DNA of 64,000 nucleotides, from the NCBI GenBank assembly GCA_947452005.1, contig CANGBC010000001.1, forward strand, positions 186,001-250,000. The letters run 5' to 3'. Position numbers and translations under genes: made by a program. Source of the DNA: Beijerinckiaceae bacterium. GTDB taxonomy: Bacteria; Pseudomonadota; Alphaproteobacteria; Rhizobiales; Beijerinckiaceae. Shown one piece after another: positions 10,462 through 22,190 of this stretch (its first letter is position 1; each line of letters opens with the position of its first letter). Below the pieces are notes generated by a model that saw only the letters and a list, made by a program, of their open reading frames with translations, had not been told where the DNA came from and made no database searches.

Positions 10462-10474
10462 GGCAAACTCTCCT
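10459..10474 (-). promoter_or_regulatory. infC ribosome-binding site with AUU start codon
   Basis: The minus strand reads AGGAGAG (10474-10468), six bases (TTTGCC), then ATT (10461-10459). The spacing is ideal and the codon is the non-canonical one known for infC autoregulation. Confidence 0.75.
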
Positions 10475-10614
10475 GTGGTGCATAAGCCGGACCCAATCCC
10501 GGCTGCGCATGGCAAAGGCCGGGTCGGACCCGCGCAGAAGATCGTTGGAGTGCCACCCGAAGTCAACAGAAGTCGCGCGGAAGGGCCGCGATTTCATCTT
10601 TTCTGATGCGCTTT

Positions 10615-11838
10615 TTACCAGCGACCGCTGTGTTCGATGAGCCTTGAGTAGATCTCAAGCGTCTGGCCGCACATTTTTTCGAGCCCGAAAGACCGCTCGA
10701 CATGATTGCGCGCGCGCTCGGCCAAAGCATCACGCCCAGCCGCCCCCATGACCAGGATTGCTTCCAGTACATCGGCCAGGGCTTGGGGATCATTGGGTGG
10801 AATGGTCCAGCCGGTACGATTGTCGCGGGTCACACGCGGCGGGGTCAGAACGGTTTCCGCCACAGCCCCCAGATCGGTCACGACGACTTGCGTGCCCATC
10901 GCCTGCGCCTCCACGGCCGAGCGGCCGAAGGCTTCGGGTTCGGTCGAGGTCACAGCCAATACTGCAGAGGCAGCAAGGGCAGCTGGCATATCGGTGACGT
11001 GGCCGACGCGGGTCACCAATCCCTTCAGATTGGCTTTTTCAATTGCGGCATCGAGCTCGCGCACATAGCCGCTGCGGCCCTGATCGTCGCCTGCCAGAAT
11101 ATAGCGAACATCAGTGACGCCGCGCTCTGCCAGAAGGCGCGCGGCTTCGATGAGGATTTTCTGCCCTTTCCACGCGGTCAGCCGGGCGGCCAGCAGAATG
11201 ACACGATCTTCCGGCCCCACATCCCAGCTTTTGCGCATGCGCTGCACGCGCGCTGTGTCGACAGCCGTGCGCGCAAAACGGCGCAAGTCCGTGCCACGAT
11301 GAATGACTGCCATGCGTTCCTCGGCAAAAGGATAGGCACCGGTGATCAGGCTGGCCGTATAGGCGCTGTTGGCAATCACCACATCGCCGCGCGCCATCAC
11401 TGAATTATAGAGCTGCTTCAGTGACGATTGGGCTGAATAGGAACCGTGATAGGTGGTCACGAAAGGCGTCTTGGTTTTGCCCGCAGCGCCCAGCGCCACC
11501 CAGGCGGGTGCACGCGAACGCGCATGAAGCACATCGACATTTTCGCGCTGGATGATTTTTGCCAATCGCCGTGCATTGAGCCACATCAGCAAAGGATTTT
11601 TCGTCGCGGCGGGAAACGGAATCCAGATGCCGCCCTTGGCCTGCAACTCGCTCACCAAACGGCCACCTTCGGTGGCGACCAGGGCGCGGGCACCTGCTTC
11701 TGCGAGGGCTGCGGCAATATCGATCGTGGTGCGTTCGGCTCCGCCGGCATCGAGCCGCGGAATAATTTGCAGGACGGTACGACCGGCGAGGAAACTTCTC
11801 CCGCCTGTTTCAAAAGCTCCCCTTGCGATCTGTCGCAT
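10615..11838 (-). CDS. Glycosyltransferase family 4 protein
   Basis: The 407-residue protein has a GT-B fold of family GT4. The N-terminal domain starts at VLQIIPRLDAGGAERTT, with the glycine-rich loop. The C-terminal sugar-nucleotide domain contains LLAARLTAWKGQKILIEA and the E-x7-E type signature STEPEAFGRSAVEAQAMG, with EAFG and the second glutamate. Such enzymes transfer sugars from nucleotide donors to lipopolysaccharide, capsule or lipid acceptors; the acceptor here is unknown. It lies upstream of infC on the same strand, but the 150-bp gap suggests a separate unit. Confidence 0.9.
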   Translation of the reverse strand: MRQIARGAFETGGRSFLAGRTVLQIIPRLDAGGAERTTIDIAAALAEAGARALVATEGGRLVSELQAKGGIWIPFPAATKNPLLMWLNARRLAKIIQRENVDVLHARSRAPAWVALGAAGKTKTPFVTTYHGSYSAQSSLKQLYNSVMARGDVVIANSAYTASLITGAYPFAEERMAVIHRGTDLRRFARTAVDTARVQRMRKSWDVGPEDRVILLAARLTAWKGQKILIEAARLLAERGVTDVRYILAGDDQGRSGYVRELDAAIEKANLKGLVTRVGHVTDMPAALAASAVLAVTSTEPEAFGRSAVEAQAMGTQVVVTDLGAVAETVLTPPRVTRDNRTGWTIPPNDPQALADVLEAILVMGAAGRDALAERARNHVERSFGLEKMCGQTLEIYSRLIEHSGRW

Positions 11839-11931
11839 TGCCCGCCCGGCCGTTATAAGCTCTGGCGCCAGTCACAAAAGACTGACGAATCATCAGCCGT
11901 CACATTAGCCGCGAGGCGAACGGAACCGCAA

Positions 11932-12711
11932 ATGTCCGCCGATCTGCCTTTGAACTTTCAAAATGTCGGCCATTGCCGTTTGGCTTTTCGTAAGAGGCCT
12001 GCCCGACAGGACGTTCCGGCCAAGCCTGGCATAGTCTGGCTTGGCGGTTTCAAATCCGACATGCTGTCGACCAAAGCCGCGCGGCTCGATGCATTTGCCG
12101 CCGAACAAGGCCGCTCCTGCTTGCGCTTTGATTATTCCGGGCACGGTGAATCAGAGGGGCTTTTTGCAGACGGCACCATTTCGCTTTGGTTGCAGGAAAG
12201 TCTGGCGATGATCCGCGCGCAGACCGAAGGACCGCAGATTCTTGTCGGCTCGTCCATGGGCGGTTGGATTTCATTGCTGGCGGCGCGCGCCATGGGCGCT
12301 GATGAGGCCGCGCAACGGCTCGCAGGTTTGGTGTTGATTGCACCCGCTGTGGATTTCACTGAATGCCTGATGTGGGCACAGATGCCGATAGCCATTCGCA
12401 CCGAGATTGAAACCAAAGGTGTGTGGCTGCGCGAGAGCGCTTATTCATCCGAGCCCACGCCCATCACACGCGCCTTGATTGAAGATGGTCGGCGCAATCT
12501 CATGTTTGATGGCGCCATTGATGCGCATGCACCCGTCCATATTTTGCAAGGCATGCAAGATCCGGATGTGCCGTGGCAAAATGCCATGAAACTGGTCGAA
12601 CATCTGGCGGGTGATTGTGTCACGCTGTGTCTGATCAAGGACGGCGATCATCGTCTGTCGCGTGAAGAAGATATTGCCGCGCTCATCACGGCGGTGGCCC
12701 AAATCGCTTAA
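11932..12711 (+). CDS. Alpha/beta hydrolase, ABHD10-like
   Basis: A 259-residue alpha/beta hydrolase. The nucleophile elbow is VGSSMGGW, the likely acid is Asp in GMQDPDVPW, and the catalytic His is in DGDHRLS. The early segment WLGGFKSDMLSTKA and FDYSGHGESEG are typical of the rhizobial proteins related to mitochondrial ABHD10 thioesterases. The open frame begins much earlier, but conservation starts at MSADLPLNF, so ATG 11932 is chosen. Its stop shares the palindrome TTAA with the stop of the convergent exporter gene. Confidence 0.88.
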   Translation: MSADLPLNFQNVGHCRLAFRKRPARQDVPAKPGIVWLGGFKSDMLSTKAARLDAFAAEQGRSCLRFDYSGHGESEGLFADGTISLWLQESLAMIRAQTEGPQILVGSSMGGWISLLAARAMGADEAAQRLAGLVLIAPAVDFTECLMWAQMPIAIRTEIETKGVWLRESAYSSEPTPITRALIEDGRRNLMFDGAIDAHAPVHILQGMQDPDVPWQNAMKLVEHLAGDCVTLCLIKDGDHRLSREEDIAALITAVAQIA

Positions 12712-13907
12712 TGTGTCTGGCTGGCGCGCAGGCTCCTTGTGCCCACGAACACGGCATAAACCAAAAGACCCGACAAAGCCGAGGCCGTCACCAATGGCAT
12801 GGCGCTGCCGCCAACAAATGAGCCAACAATCGCGCCCGCCACAGATGCAAAGACCATTTGCACAAAGCCAACCAGCGATGAAGCAGCGCCAGCGCGATCC
12901 GGAAATGGCGCCATGGCAGCGGCCATAGATTGCGGCAGCACGAGACCGATGCCGATGAAAAAAATCATCTCGGGCACAATGATGGCGAGCAAGGCGTGCG
13001 GCAAAAAGAAAGCGCCCAGCCATTGGCCGACACCACCCACCGCAAGGCACACGGCGCCCACACCAATCGTGTGATCAAAACCATAGCGAGTGACAATCCG
13101 CGTGCCCAGCATCGTGCCAATCACGAAACTCACCGAGCAAATCCCGAAGGCAATGCCAAACATGATTTCGTCGAGGCCATAGACGCCTTGAAAGACGAAG
13201 GACGAGGCGGAGATGAAGGCAAACAGGCCGCCATAGCTCAAAGATAACATGGCCGCATAAGCCCGATAGGCTTTGTGACGCAGGACGATTTTGTAAGACT
13301 CAAGGATGCCTGCAAACGACAATTGGCTGCGATTTCGGTGATTGTTGGTCTCCGGCACCCGGAGCATGGCAACAGCTGCCAGAGCCACGCCGCCAGCGGT
13401 CATGGTAAAAAACACGCTCCGCCAGCCAAAACCGACCTGCAAAAAACCACCCAGCACCGGTGCGATGATCGGCGTGATGCCCATGATCGTGCCCATCATG
13501 GACATTTCCCGGCCCGCCCTGTGGCCATGATAGAGGTCGCGGACGATGGTGCGGGCCAGAATGATCGGCCCTGCCCCGCCAAAGGCTTGCAGAGCCCGCG
13601 CCACGATCAGCATTTCAATGTTGCCTGCCAGCGCGCAAGCGAGCGTCGCCACGTTGAAAAGGGCAAAGGACGCGATCAGCACGGGCTTGCGGCCCAGAGC
13701 GTCGGAGATCGGACCATAAATGATCTGACCTCCAGCAAAACCAATGAGATAGGCCGAAAGCGTGAGCTGGACAGCGGCCGGGCTCGCGCCCAGAGCGGCG
13801 CCAATATGGGGGAGCGAGGGCAGATAAAGATCGGTGGCCAGAGGCCCAAGGGCCGTCATGAAAGCGAGCATGACGGTCAGGGCCAGCGTGTCGGGCTTCA
13901 GTTGCAT
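12708..13907 (-). CDS. MFS drug-resistance transporter, Bcr/CflA family
   Basis: The 399-residue protein has about 12 predicted membrane helices. Bcr/CflA family signatures include MLAFMTALGPLATDLYLPSLP at helix 1 and YGPISDALGRKPVL (MFS motif A) between helices 2 and 3. Helix 4 carries RALQAFGGAGPIILARTIVRD and helix 5 has MGITPIIAPVLGG. These proton-driven exporters expel bicyclomycin, chloramphenicol or sulfonamides; the substrate is not predictable. I start at ATG 13907; upstream codons to 14072 look non-coding. The final 4 bp overlap the hydrolase gene tail to tail. Confidence 0.92.
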   Translation of the reverse strand: MQLKPDTLALTVMLAFMTALGPLATDLYLPSLPHIGAALGASPAAVQLTLSAYLIGFAGGQIIYGPISDALGRKPVLIASFALFNVATLACALAGNIEMLIVARALQAFGGAGPIILARTIVRDLYHGHRAGREMSMMGTIMGITPIIAPVLGGFLQVGFGWRSVFFTMTAGGVALAAVAMLRVPETNNHRNRSQLSFAGILESYKIVLRHKAYRAYAAMLSLSYGGLFAFISASSFVFQGVYGLDEIMFGIAFGICSVSFVIGTMLGTRIVTRYGFDHTIGVGAVCLAVGGVGQWLGAFFLPHALLAIIVPEMIFFIGIGLVLPQSMAAAMAPFPDRAGAASSLVGFVQMVFASVAGAIVGSFVGGSAMPLVTASALSGLLVYAVFVGTRSLRASQTH

Positions 13908-14031
13908 GGGCCTGTCCGGAACGGCGGCGGAAGGAGATCCGCAGCGGATGGAGAGGCAGATAGGGTGAACCCGTCCCTCTTGTCCATGCCCACCAGCGCA
14001 TAGGTGGCGTGCGTTGTCTGCCCGACAATCC

Positions 14032-14060
14032 TTGCCTCTGCAGGGTCGGGAGTGTATAGG
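14032..14060 (+). promoter_or_regulatory. Candidate sigma-70 promoter upstream of rimP-nusA
   Basis: TTGCCT (14032-14037), a 17-base spacer, and TATAGG (14055-14060). It would start a transcript near 14067, about 115 bases before rimP and ahead of the hairpin at 14111-14142. Confidence 0.5.
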
Positions 14061-14110
14061 ACGGGTATTCACATCTTCGCAGTGTGGCCATCGTGATGGT
14101 CAATTGTAGA

Positions 14111-14142
14111 GAGTGGGGCCCGCCCGGGACCCGCTCTTTTTT
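14111..14142 (+). terminator. Intrinsic terminator in the rimP leader
   Basis: GAGTGGG (14111-14117) pairs with CCCGCTC (14130-14136), including one G-T pair, followed by six T (14137-14142). No plus-strand gene precedes it; the neighbour is on the opposite strand. It would therefore act on the leader started by the promoter at 14032-14060. Confidence 0.7.
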
Positions 14143-14181
14143 GTTTAACCCGCCATTTGGCCGACCGCAGGAGTTGAGGTT

Positions 14182-14913
14182 TTGGAGCAGGACAAGAGCA
14201 AGGAGGCGCTGTTGGAAGTGCCGGAACTGCTCGATGAGCCGCGTCTCATTTTTGAGACGGGGATGGCTGCGCGCGTCGCGACGATCGTGACCCCAGTCCT
14301 GCTCGACCTTGGTTTTCGCCTCGTTCGCGTGAAAATCTCGTCAAATCAAGAAACGACTTTGCAGATCATGGCGGAACGGGCAGATGCCACGATGAACGTC
14401 GATGATTGCGAGAAGGTCAGCGTGGGCCTGTCGCCCGTGCTTGATCTCGAAGACCCGCTCTCGCAGGCCTATCGCCTGGAAATTTCCTCGCCTGGTATCG
14501 ATCGCCCGCTGGTGCGCTTGAGCGATTTCCAGCGCGCCATCTCGCATGAGGCGAGAATTGAAATGAGCTTCGGCGTTGATGGCCGCAAGCGTTTCCGTGG
14601 TTGGATCGAAGGCACGCAAGGCGAGGGGCGTGATGCCATCGTTCTTCTGCGCCGCACCGATTCGAGACCCGAAGAGCCGGCTGATGTGCAATTGCCGGTT
14701 CATGACATATCTGAAGCGCGTCTGGTGCTGACCGAAGCGCTGATCCGTGAATCCCTGCGTGCCGGCAAGGCCGCATTGGAAGAACCGCAAAGTGAAGAAG
14801 AAGGGGTTGAGGCTCTGCCTCGTGGCCCCGGACGTTTCGCCAAGCCACGACCCATTTCTCCCGGTGGACTGGGCGCGCGCCGCAATGCGCCGACCGGCCG
14901 ACCGAAGAGATGA
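14182..14913 (+). CDS. rimP: Ribosome maturation factor RimP
   Basis: RimP is needed for 30S subunit maturation. The 243-residue protein contains the RimP N-terminal domain with [14 protein letters not shown], the strongest family signature, and an SH3-like C-terminal domain. A long charged tail (about residues 190-243) ends [11 protein letters not shown]. The start is TTG 14182, with AGGAG (14169-14173) eight bases before it; no ATG gives the expected N-terminus. It heads rimP-nusA-ylxR-infB-rbfA-truB. Confidence 0.92.
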   Translation: MEQDKSKEALLEVPELLDEPRLIFETGMAARVATIVTPVLLDLGFRLVRVKISSNQETTLQIMAERADATMNVDDCEKVSVGLSPVLDLEDPLSQAYRLEISSPGIDRPLVRLSDFQRAISHEARIEMSFGVDGRKRFRGWIEGTQGEGRDAIVLLRRTDSRPEEPADVQLPVHDISEARLVLTEALIRESLRAGKAALEEPQSEEEGVEALPRGPGRFAKPRPISPGGLGARRNAPTGRPKR

Positions 14914-14942
14914 ACCAACTAGTCCCTTGAGGAGACACGACC

Positions 14943-16538
<1,596 letters not shown>

Positions 16539-16553
16539 AACGGAGCATAACAT

Positions 16554-17357
16554 TTGGATGAGGCAGGCCGGAAGGCGGAAAAGGATTCTGAGCGGACGTG
16601 TATCGTCACGCGTGAAATCCGTGCGCCTTCTCAGATGCTGCGGTTCGTGATCGGGCCTGACGGTGACGTCGTTCCTGATCTGAGACGCAACCTGCCGGGT
16701 CGGGGTGTCTGGGTGAGTGCAGAAGCGGTGCATGTCGCGGAAGCGGTCAAGCGCCAGCTTTTTGCCAAAGCATTCAAGGACAAGGTGCGCGCGAGCGCCT
16801 CCTTGCCCGAGGACATCGACAGGCTTTTGGAGCAACAGGCGCTCCAATCCCTGTCGATCTGCAACAAGGCGGGCCTCGTGACAGCGGGGTCGGCCAAGAT
16901 TGAAAAGGTTTTGGGGTCCGCCCCGGTTGCGGCTCTGCTGCATGCCACCGATGGGAGCGCCGATGGCGTCCGAAAGGTGGGGCAGGTCGTGACCCGGACC
17001 AAGGGTGAAGCGGCAGCGTCGCTGCCGCGGATCATTCTTTTCGTCTCAAGCCAATTGGATTTGGCATTGGGGCGGTCAAATGTGATACATGCAGCGCTCA
17101 AGAGCGGCGCGGCAAGTGAAGCCTTTCTGGAGCGGTGCCGCCGCCTCGTCCATTACAGGGGCGGGGTTTTGGGAGAAAACACTCTCGGGCGGTTAGAAAT
17201 TTCGGGATCGGGCGCATCAGGCGTGCCGGTTGTAGCAGGAGCGGATTACCGCAATCAGCGGGGCGGCGGCCCGGATCATTGTGATGACCAGTCGGAGCAG
17301 GGCTCCGGCACCAATGTGATGACGAGCGGGCACGTCCCTAGGATCGAGACCATATGA
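16554..17357 (+). CDS. ylxR: YlxR-type RNA-binding protein fused to an L7Ae-like domain
   Basis: The 267-residue protein has an N-terminal YlxR (DUF448) domain with [19 protein letters not shown] and the motif GRGVWVS, and then an L7Ae/L30e-like region ([21 protein letters not shown]). The fused form is usual in rhizobia. YlxR proteins bind RNA and have been linked to RNase P and to transcription in other bacteria. The start is TTG 16554, nine bases after CGGAG; the nearby ATG at 16558 is out of frame. The stop overlaps the infB ATG by 4 bases. Confidence 0.88.
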   Translation: MDEAGRKAEKDSERTCIVTREIRAPSQMLRFVIGPDGDVVPDLRRNLPGRGVWVSAEAVHVAEAVKRQLFAKAFKDKVRASASLPEDIDRLLEQQALQSLSICNKAGLVTAGSAKIEKVLGSAPVAALLHATDGSADGVRKVGQVVTRTKGEAAASLPRIILFVSSQLDLALGRSNVIHAALKSGAASEAFLERCRRLVHYRGGVLGENTLGRLEISGSGASGVPVVAGADYRNQRGGGPDHCDDQSEQGSGTNVMTSGHVPRIETI

Positions 17358-20143
17358 GTGACTCCAAGAATAACGGCGATAAGCCTCTGACTGTCGGCAA
17401 GACGCTCTCTTTGAAGCGTCCGGTCGAGGCTGGCGTCGTCCGTCAAAGCTTCTCGCACGGCCGCACGAAAGCGGTCGTTGTTGAGACTGTGAAGCGCCGG
17501 ACCATTGCCCCGGCTCCGGCCGCGGCCAAGGCGGCCGCACCTGTTGTGGAAGCCAAACCGGCCCCGGTCGCTGCTGCGCCAGCGCCAGCGCCAGTTGCAG
17601 CGCCGACACCGGCACCCACACCTGCGCCAGCCCCGGTTGCTGCGGCTCCCGCAGCCCCCGCACCTGTTATTGCCGCTGCCCCGGCTCCCGCGCCAGTCGC
17701 TCCCAAAGCGCCCGTGGCAGCCCCCAAGCCAGCAGCACCAAAGCCAGCAGCACCTGTTGTGGAAGCGCGTGCGCCCGCCAAGGAAAAGCGCCCCTCGCCA
17801 AACGCCGGCAAGCCTGCCGGCGGCGTGGTGTTGCGCACGCTGAGTGAAGAAGAACGTGAGGCTCGCGCCCGCGCCCTGGCTGGTGCGAAAGAGCGCGAAG
17901 ATGACGATCGTCGTCGTGCCGAAGCAGATGCCAAGATTCGCGCCGAGCGCGATGCGAAGGATCGCATCGAACGTGAGGCCGCAGAAGCGCGCAAGCGCGA
18001 GGAAGACGCCCGTCGTCAGCAGGATGCTGAAGCCAAGCGTCGTTCGGAAGAAGCCGCCGCCCGCCGTCTGGCTGGTGAAGGCCCGCTGCCGCCATCTGCC
18101 TCCACCATGCGTCGGCCCATGCCGACATCATCGGCGCCCTCCACTGGCGGCGCGCCGTCGGCGCCCTCTGGCGAGATTCGCCGTCCCATTATGCCAGCCC
18201 CCAAACTGGCAATGCCGGCCGTTCCAAAGACGCCGCGCGCAGGCGACCTGAAGAGCCGCGGCCGTCTGACCGTGACCAATGCGACCGAGGAGCAAGAAGA
18301 GCGCACACGTTCTGTTGCCGCCTTCCGCCGTCGCGTTCAGCGCATGAAGGGCGGGCATCACAACGAGCCCAAAGAAAAGATCACACGCGAAGTCATCCTG
18401 CCTGAGACGATCACGATTCAGGAACTCGCCAACCGCATGTCCGAACGTGGCGTTGACGTGATTCGTCTGCTCATGCGCCAGGGTGACATGCGCAAGATCA
18501 CTGACGTGATTGACGCCGATACAGCGCAGCTTGTGGCCGAAGAAATGGGCCACACAGTGAAGCGCGTGGCAGAGTCGGACGTTGAAGAAGGTCTCTTCGA
18601 TACGCCTGATGAAGATGGCGCAACAGAATCGCGTCCTCCGGTCGTGACCATCATGGGTCACGTCGACCACGGCAAGACCTCGCTGCTCGATGCGATCCGC
18701 AAGGCAAATGTCGTGTCTGGTGAAGCCGGCGGCATTACGCAGCATATCGGCGCTTATCAGGTCACCGCGCCCAACGGGCATGCGATCACCTTCATCGATA
18801 CGCCAGGCCACGCTGCCTTCACGGCGATGCGTGCGCGTGGTGCGAAAGTCACCGACATTGTTGTGCTGGTCGTGGCAGCTGACGACGGTGTCATGCCGCA
18901 GACGATTGAAGCCATCAATCATGCGCGCGCCGCTGGCGTGCCGATGATTGTTGCGGTCAACAAGATCGACAAGCCGGATGCCAAGCCCGAGCGCGTGCGC
19001 ACGGAATTGCTCCAGCATGAAGTGCAAGTGGAAACTTTCGGCGGCGATACGCTGGAAGTGGAAGTGTCTGCCACCAAACAGATCAATCTCGACAAATTGC
19101 TCGATGCGATTGCGCTGCAGGCTGAAGTGCTCGACCTCAAGGCCGATCGCAACCGCGCTGCTGAAGGCACGGTCATTGAAGCCCGTCTGGATCGCGGTCG
19201 CGGCCCTGTCGCCACCGTTCTCGTGCAGCGTGGCACACTCAAGCTCGGCGATATTGTTGTGGCCGGATCGCAATGGGGTCGTGTTCGTGCGCTCCTCGAC
19301 GATCAGGGCAAGAATGTGCGCGAAGCAGGCCCGGCCTTCCCGGTCGAAGTGCTTGGTTTCAACGGCGCGCCGGAAGCGGGTGACCGCGTGGCAGCAGTTG
19401 AAAATGAAGCGCGTGCGCGTGAAGTTTCTGAATATCGTGAGCGCCAGAAGCGCGACAAGCTTGCCGCACGCGGCGGCACGGCGCGCGCCTCTCTCGCCGA
19501 TATGATGACGCAGTTGAAGACAGCGGGCCGCAAGGAATTCCCGTTGCTCGTCAAGGGCGACGTGCAGGGTTCGGTCGAAGCGATTATCGCGACACTCGAA
19601 AAGCTCAATACGGATGAAGTGGCAGCGCGCGTCATTCACGCGGGCGTTGGCGGCATCACCGAATCTGACATCACCTTGGCTGAAGCCTCTGGCTGCGCAG
19701 TCATTGGCTTCAATGTGCGTGCACATAAAGAAGCCCGCGAACTGGCTGAGCGCACCGGCATCGAAATCCGCTACTACAACATCATCTACAATCTCGTGGA
19801 TGACGTGAAGGGCGTGATGTCGGGCATGTTGGCGCCGACGCTGCGCGAAGAAATGCTGGGCAATGCGTCCATCATGGAAGTGTTCAACATTTCCAAGGTC
19901 GGCAAAGTGTCAGGCTGCCGTGTTACCGACGGCCGCGTCGAACGCGGCGCGAGTGTGCGTCTTATCCGCGACAATGTTGTCGTGCACGAAGGCAAGCTCT
20001 CGACGCTCAAGCGTTTCAAGGACGAGGTCAAGGAAGTCGTTGCCGGTCAGGAATGCGGTATGGCCTTCGAAAACTATCAGGACATGCGTCCTGGCGATGT
20101 GATCGAATGCTACCGCGTCGAGGAGATCAAGCGTTCGCTCTGA
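17354..20143 (+). CDS. infB: Translation initiation factor IF-2
   Basis: IF-2 is the GTPase that places fMet-tRNA on the 30S subunit. The 929-residue protein starts with a variable N-terminal region: an alanine/proline-rich low-complexity tract (about 50-135) and a charged helical tract rich in Glu, Arg and Ala (about 160-250). The G domain has [15 protein letters not shown] (G1), DTPGHAAF (G3) and NKIDKP (G4), and the C-terminal domains have [14 protein letters not shown]. It overlaps ylxR by 4 bases and precedes rbfA by 83 bp. Confidence 0.98.
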   Translation: MSDSKNNGDKPLTVGKTLSLKRPVEAGVVRQSFSHGRTKAVVVETVKRRTIAPAPAAAKAAAPVVEAKPAPVAAAPAPAPVAAPTPAPTPAPAPVAAAPAAPAPVIAAAPAPAPVAPKAPVAAPKPAAPKPAAPVVEARAPAKEKRPSPNAGKPAGGVVLRTLSEEEREARARALAGAKEREDDDRRRAEADAKIRAERDAKDRIEREAAEARKREEDARRQQDAEAKRRSEEAAARRLAGEGPLPPSASTMRRPMPTSSAPSTGGAPSAPSGEIRRPIMPAPKLAMPAVPKTPRAGDLKSRGRLTVTNATEEQEERTRSVAAFRRRVQRMKGGHHNEPKEKITREVILPETITIQELANRMSERGVDVIRLLMRQGDMRKITDVIDADTAQLVAEEMGHTVKRVAESDVEEGLFDTPDEDGATESRPPVVTIMGHVDHGKTSLLDAIRKANVVSGEAGGITQHIGAYQVTAPNGHAITFIDTPGHAAFTAMRARGAKVTDIVVLVVAADDGVMPQTIEAINHARAAGVPMIVAVNKIDKPDAKPERVRTELLQHEVQVETFGGDTLEVEVSATKQINLDKLLDAIALQAEVLDLKADRNRAAEGTVIEARLDRGRGPVATVLVQRGTLKLGDIVVAGSQWGRVRALLDDQGKNVREAGPAFPVEVLGFNGAPEAGDRVAAVENEARAREVSEYRERQKRDKLAARGGTARASLADMMTQLKTAGRKEFPLLVKGDVQGSVEAIIATLEKLNTDEVAARVIHAGVGGITESDITLAEASGCAVIGFNVRAHKEARELAERTGIEIRYYNIIYNLVDDVKGVMSGMLAPTLREEMLGNASIMEVFNISKVGKVSGCRVTDGRVERGASVRLIRDNVVVHEGKLSTLKRFKDEVKEVVAGQECGMAFENYQDMRPGDVIECYRVEEIKRSL

Positions 20144-20226
20144 TGAGCGCACGCTTCATCCCGTCTGTCAGTCACGTTCATTTATCCTGAGTGCATGCGG
20201 AGAAAATCCGCATGCTGGAGCTGGCC

Positions 20227-20640
20227 ATGGCACGTACCCATCACGCCTCTAGCGGTGAACCTTCGCAACGCATGCTACGCGTGGCGGAATTGATCCGTCA
20301 TGCCATGTCTGAATTGCTGTCGCGCGGCGAAATTCTCGACCCCGTTCTCGAAAAGACCGTGGTGACCATTCCGGCTGTGCGCATGAGCCCGGATCTGAAA
20401 CTCGCCACCATCTATGTCATGCCGCTGGGCGGCCTGAATGTGGATGCGGTGATTGCCGCACTCGAGAGCCACAAAAAACCCCTGCGGACAGAAATTGCAC
20501 GCCGCGTGAACCTGAAATTCGCGCCCGAACTGCGCTTCCGTCACGATGAAGGTTTTGAAGCCTCCGCCAAGATCGACGCCCTTCTGAATTCTCCCAAAGT
20601 GAAACAGGATCTGGGTGCGGCAGAGGATGACGAGGCATGA
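20227..20640 (+). CDS. rbfA: 30S ribosome-binding factor A
   Basis: A 137-residue RbfA, a cold-shock assembly factor that binds the 16S rRNA neck region. It has a KH-like fold with [39 protein letters not shown] and the [10 protein letters not shown] motif. ATG 20227 has a GGAG-type site upstream and gives MARTHH; a GTG at 20191 would add 12 unconserved residues. The stop overlaps the truB ATG by 4 bases. Confidence 0.95.
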   Translation: MARTHHASSGEPSQRMLRVAELIRHAMSELLSRGEILDPVLEKTVVTIPAVRMSPDLKLATIYVMPLGGLNVDAVIAALESHKKPLRTEIARRVNLKFAPELRFRHDEGFEASAKIDALLNSPKVKQDLGAAEDDEA

Positions 20641-21542
20641 GCGCGCCCCGCTCGCAGCGTGTTGAGGTCAATGGCTGGGTGATTCTCGACAAGCCAGTCG
20701 GGATGACATCGACCCATGCCGTCTCGCGCCTCAAGCGTGCGTTCAACGCCAAAAAGGCGGGCCACGCCGGCACGCTGGATCCCTTGGCCTCTGGTCTGCT
20801 GCCAATTGCCTTTGGTGAAGCCACCAAGACCGTGCCTTTCGTGCAAGACGGCGAGAAAGCCTATCGCTTCACGGTGCGCTGGGGCATTGAGACCGAAAGC
20901 GATGACACGGAAGGCCGTGTGAGGCAGACGTCCGACAACCGCCCGTCTGCCGACCAGATTGTGGCCATGCTGCCCAATTTTATTGGCACGATCATGCAGG
21001 TGCCCCCGGCTTTTTCTGCGATCAAGGTGAACGGCGAGCGCGCCTATGACATTGCCCGCGATGGCGAGACGGTGGAGCTTGCAGCACGCCCCATCACCAT
21101 CCATTCGCTCATCATGGTCTCCTCCACACCGGATGAGGCCGTGCTTGAGGCGCAATGCGGCAAAGGCACCTATGTGCGTGCCATTGCACGTGATTTAGGC
21201 CGAACCTTGGGCTGTTTCGGGCATGTGATCGCGCTGCGGCGTACCCGGGTAGGCCCTTTTACAGAGGTCGATTCCTGCCAGCTGGACGAGATCGAAGAAG
21301 GCCCAGACGCCGCCTTTAGCCTGTTGCGCCCGGTCGAAGCCGGTTTGATGGAAGTCACCTGCGTGGTGGTGGACCGTGACGGGGCCGCGCGGCTACGCCG
21401 TGGTCAGTCGCTCCTCCTGCGTGGGCGCGATGCGCCCATGGGCGGGACGGCCTATGCGTCTTGCGGTGGTGTGCCGGTCGCCTTTGGCGAAGTAGAGCGT
21501 GGTGAGCTGGTGCCCAGCCGCGTTTTCAATCTGCCGATCTGA
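20637..21542 (+). CDS. truB: tRNA pseudouridine-55 synthase
   Basis: TruB converts U55 in the T-loop of tRNAs to pseudouridine. The 301-residue protein has the catalytic motif [12 protein letters not shown], with the catalytic Asp at residue 48, and the early [17 protein letters not shown]. The conserved [15 protein letters not shown] and a C-terminal TruB-specific extension follow. It overlaps rbfA by 4 bases. Downstream there is a 166-bp gap with its own promoter before rpsO. Confidence 0.96.
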   Translation: MSAPRSQRVEVNGWVILDKPVGMTSTHAVSRLKRAFNAKKAGHAGTLDPLASGLLPIAFGEATKTVPFVQDGEKAYRFTVRWGIETESDDTEGRVRQTSDNRPSADQIVAMLPNFIGTIMQVPPAFSAIKVNGERAYDIARDGETVELAARPITIHSLIMVSSTPDEAVLEAQCGKGTYVRAIARDLGRTLGCFGHVIALRRTRVGPFTEVDSCQLDEIEEGPDAAFSLLRPVEAGLMEVTCVVVDRDGAARLRRGQSLLLRGRDAPMGGTAYASCGGVPVAFGEVERGELVPSRVFNLPI

Positions 21543-21564
21543 CACCTCGGTCTGGGTCAAAAAA

Positions 21565-21593
21565 CTGGCCAAATCTGCCCTTTCGTGTATAAG
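21565..21593 (+). promoter_or_regulatory. Candidate promoter for rpsO
   Basis: CTGGCC (21565-21570), a 17-base spacer and TATAAG (21588-21593). The -10 is strong and the -35 weak. It lies 115 bases before the rpsO start. Confidence 0.45.
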
Positions 21594-21708
21594 CGCCCCT
21601 GTGGACAAGGTCTCCTTGCCCGCACGCCCGCCTATCCGTGACCGAGCTGGACGACATCCCGGCCCGGCCGCTTGAGCGGGGTTTCCTCTAATCCGAAAGG
21701 AAAACACG

Positions 21709-21978
21709 ATGTCGATCACTGCAGAGCGCAAACAGGCGCTCATCAAGGAACATGCGACGAAGTCTGGCGACACGGGTTCGCCAGAAGTGCAGGTGGCGAT
21801 CCTCACGGAACGCATCTCGAACCTGACCGAGCATTTCAAGAGCCACGTCAAGGATAACCATTCTCGTCGTGGTCTGCTGAAGCTCGTTTCGCAGCGTCGC
21901 CAGCTTCTCGACTACGTCAAGAAGCACGACGAAGCGCGCTACAAGACGATCATCGAGCGTCTCGGCATTCGCCGCTAA
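21709..21978 (+). CDS. rpsO: 30S ribosomal protein S15
   Basis: An 89-residue S15 with the full signature: [20 protein letters not shown] near residue 18, [16 protein letters not shown] around 45-60, and [12 protein letters not shown] at the end. S15 organises the central domain of 16S rRNA and often represses its own translation through its leader. It precedes pnp, the standard rpsO-pnp pair. The ribosome site AAAGGA precedes ATG 21709. Confidence 0.98.
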   Translation: MSITAERKQALIKEHATKSGDTGSPEVQVAILTERISNLTEHFKSHVKDNHSRRGLLKLVSQRRQLLDYVKKHDEARYKTIIERLGIRR

Positions 21979-21989
21979 GCCTGTCGAAC

Positions 21990-22011
21990 GCCGACCCTTC
22001 ACTGGGTCGGC
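21990..22011 (+). terminator. Hairpin between rpsO and pnp
   Basis: GCCGACCC (21990-21997) pairs perfectly with GGGTCGGC (22004-22011) around a 6-base loop. There is no good T run after it, so it may be a partial terminator or an RNase processing site rather than a full stop. The equivalent region in E. coli holds both. Confidence 0.55.
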
Positions 22012-22190
22012 GCTCGCAATTTGTATGTTGACGCCAAGGCGTCGTTCCCGAACCGAAGGCATGGGGCTTTCGGCTCACGCGGGGAAAAGGTCGCGCCATG
22101 GCAGGATCGCCGGACGCTGTTCTCTCGAGCAGCTTCTTGCCGTCTTGCTCATGGCCGCTCACAACATCCCGCCCATGAAAGACAGACGAC

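Noticed and set aside
17500-17790. Tandem repeat or foreign insertion in the Ala/Pro-rich part of infB
   Set aside because: The tract is imperfect, in frame, and typical of the variable IF-2 N-terminus, so it needs no special explanation.
18128-19726. A 532-codon open frame on the minus strand across infB
   Set aside because: It lies wholly inside a certain infB gene and has no recognisable motif. Its length reflects the codon bias of the GC-rich gene on the other strand.
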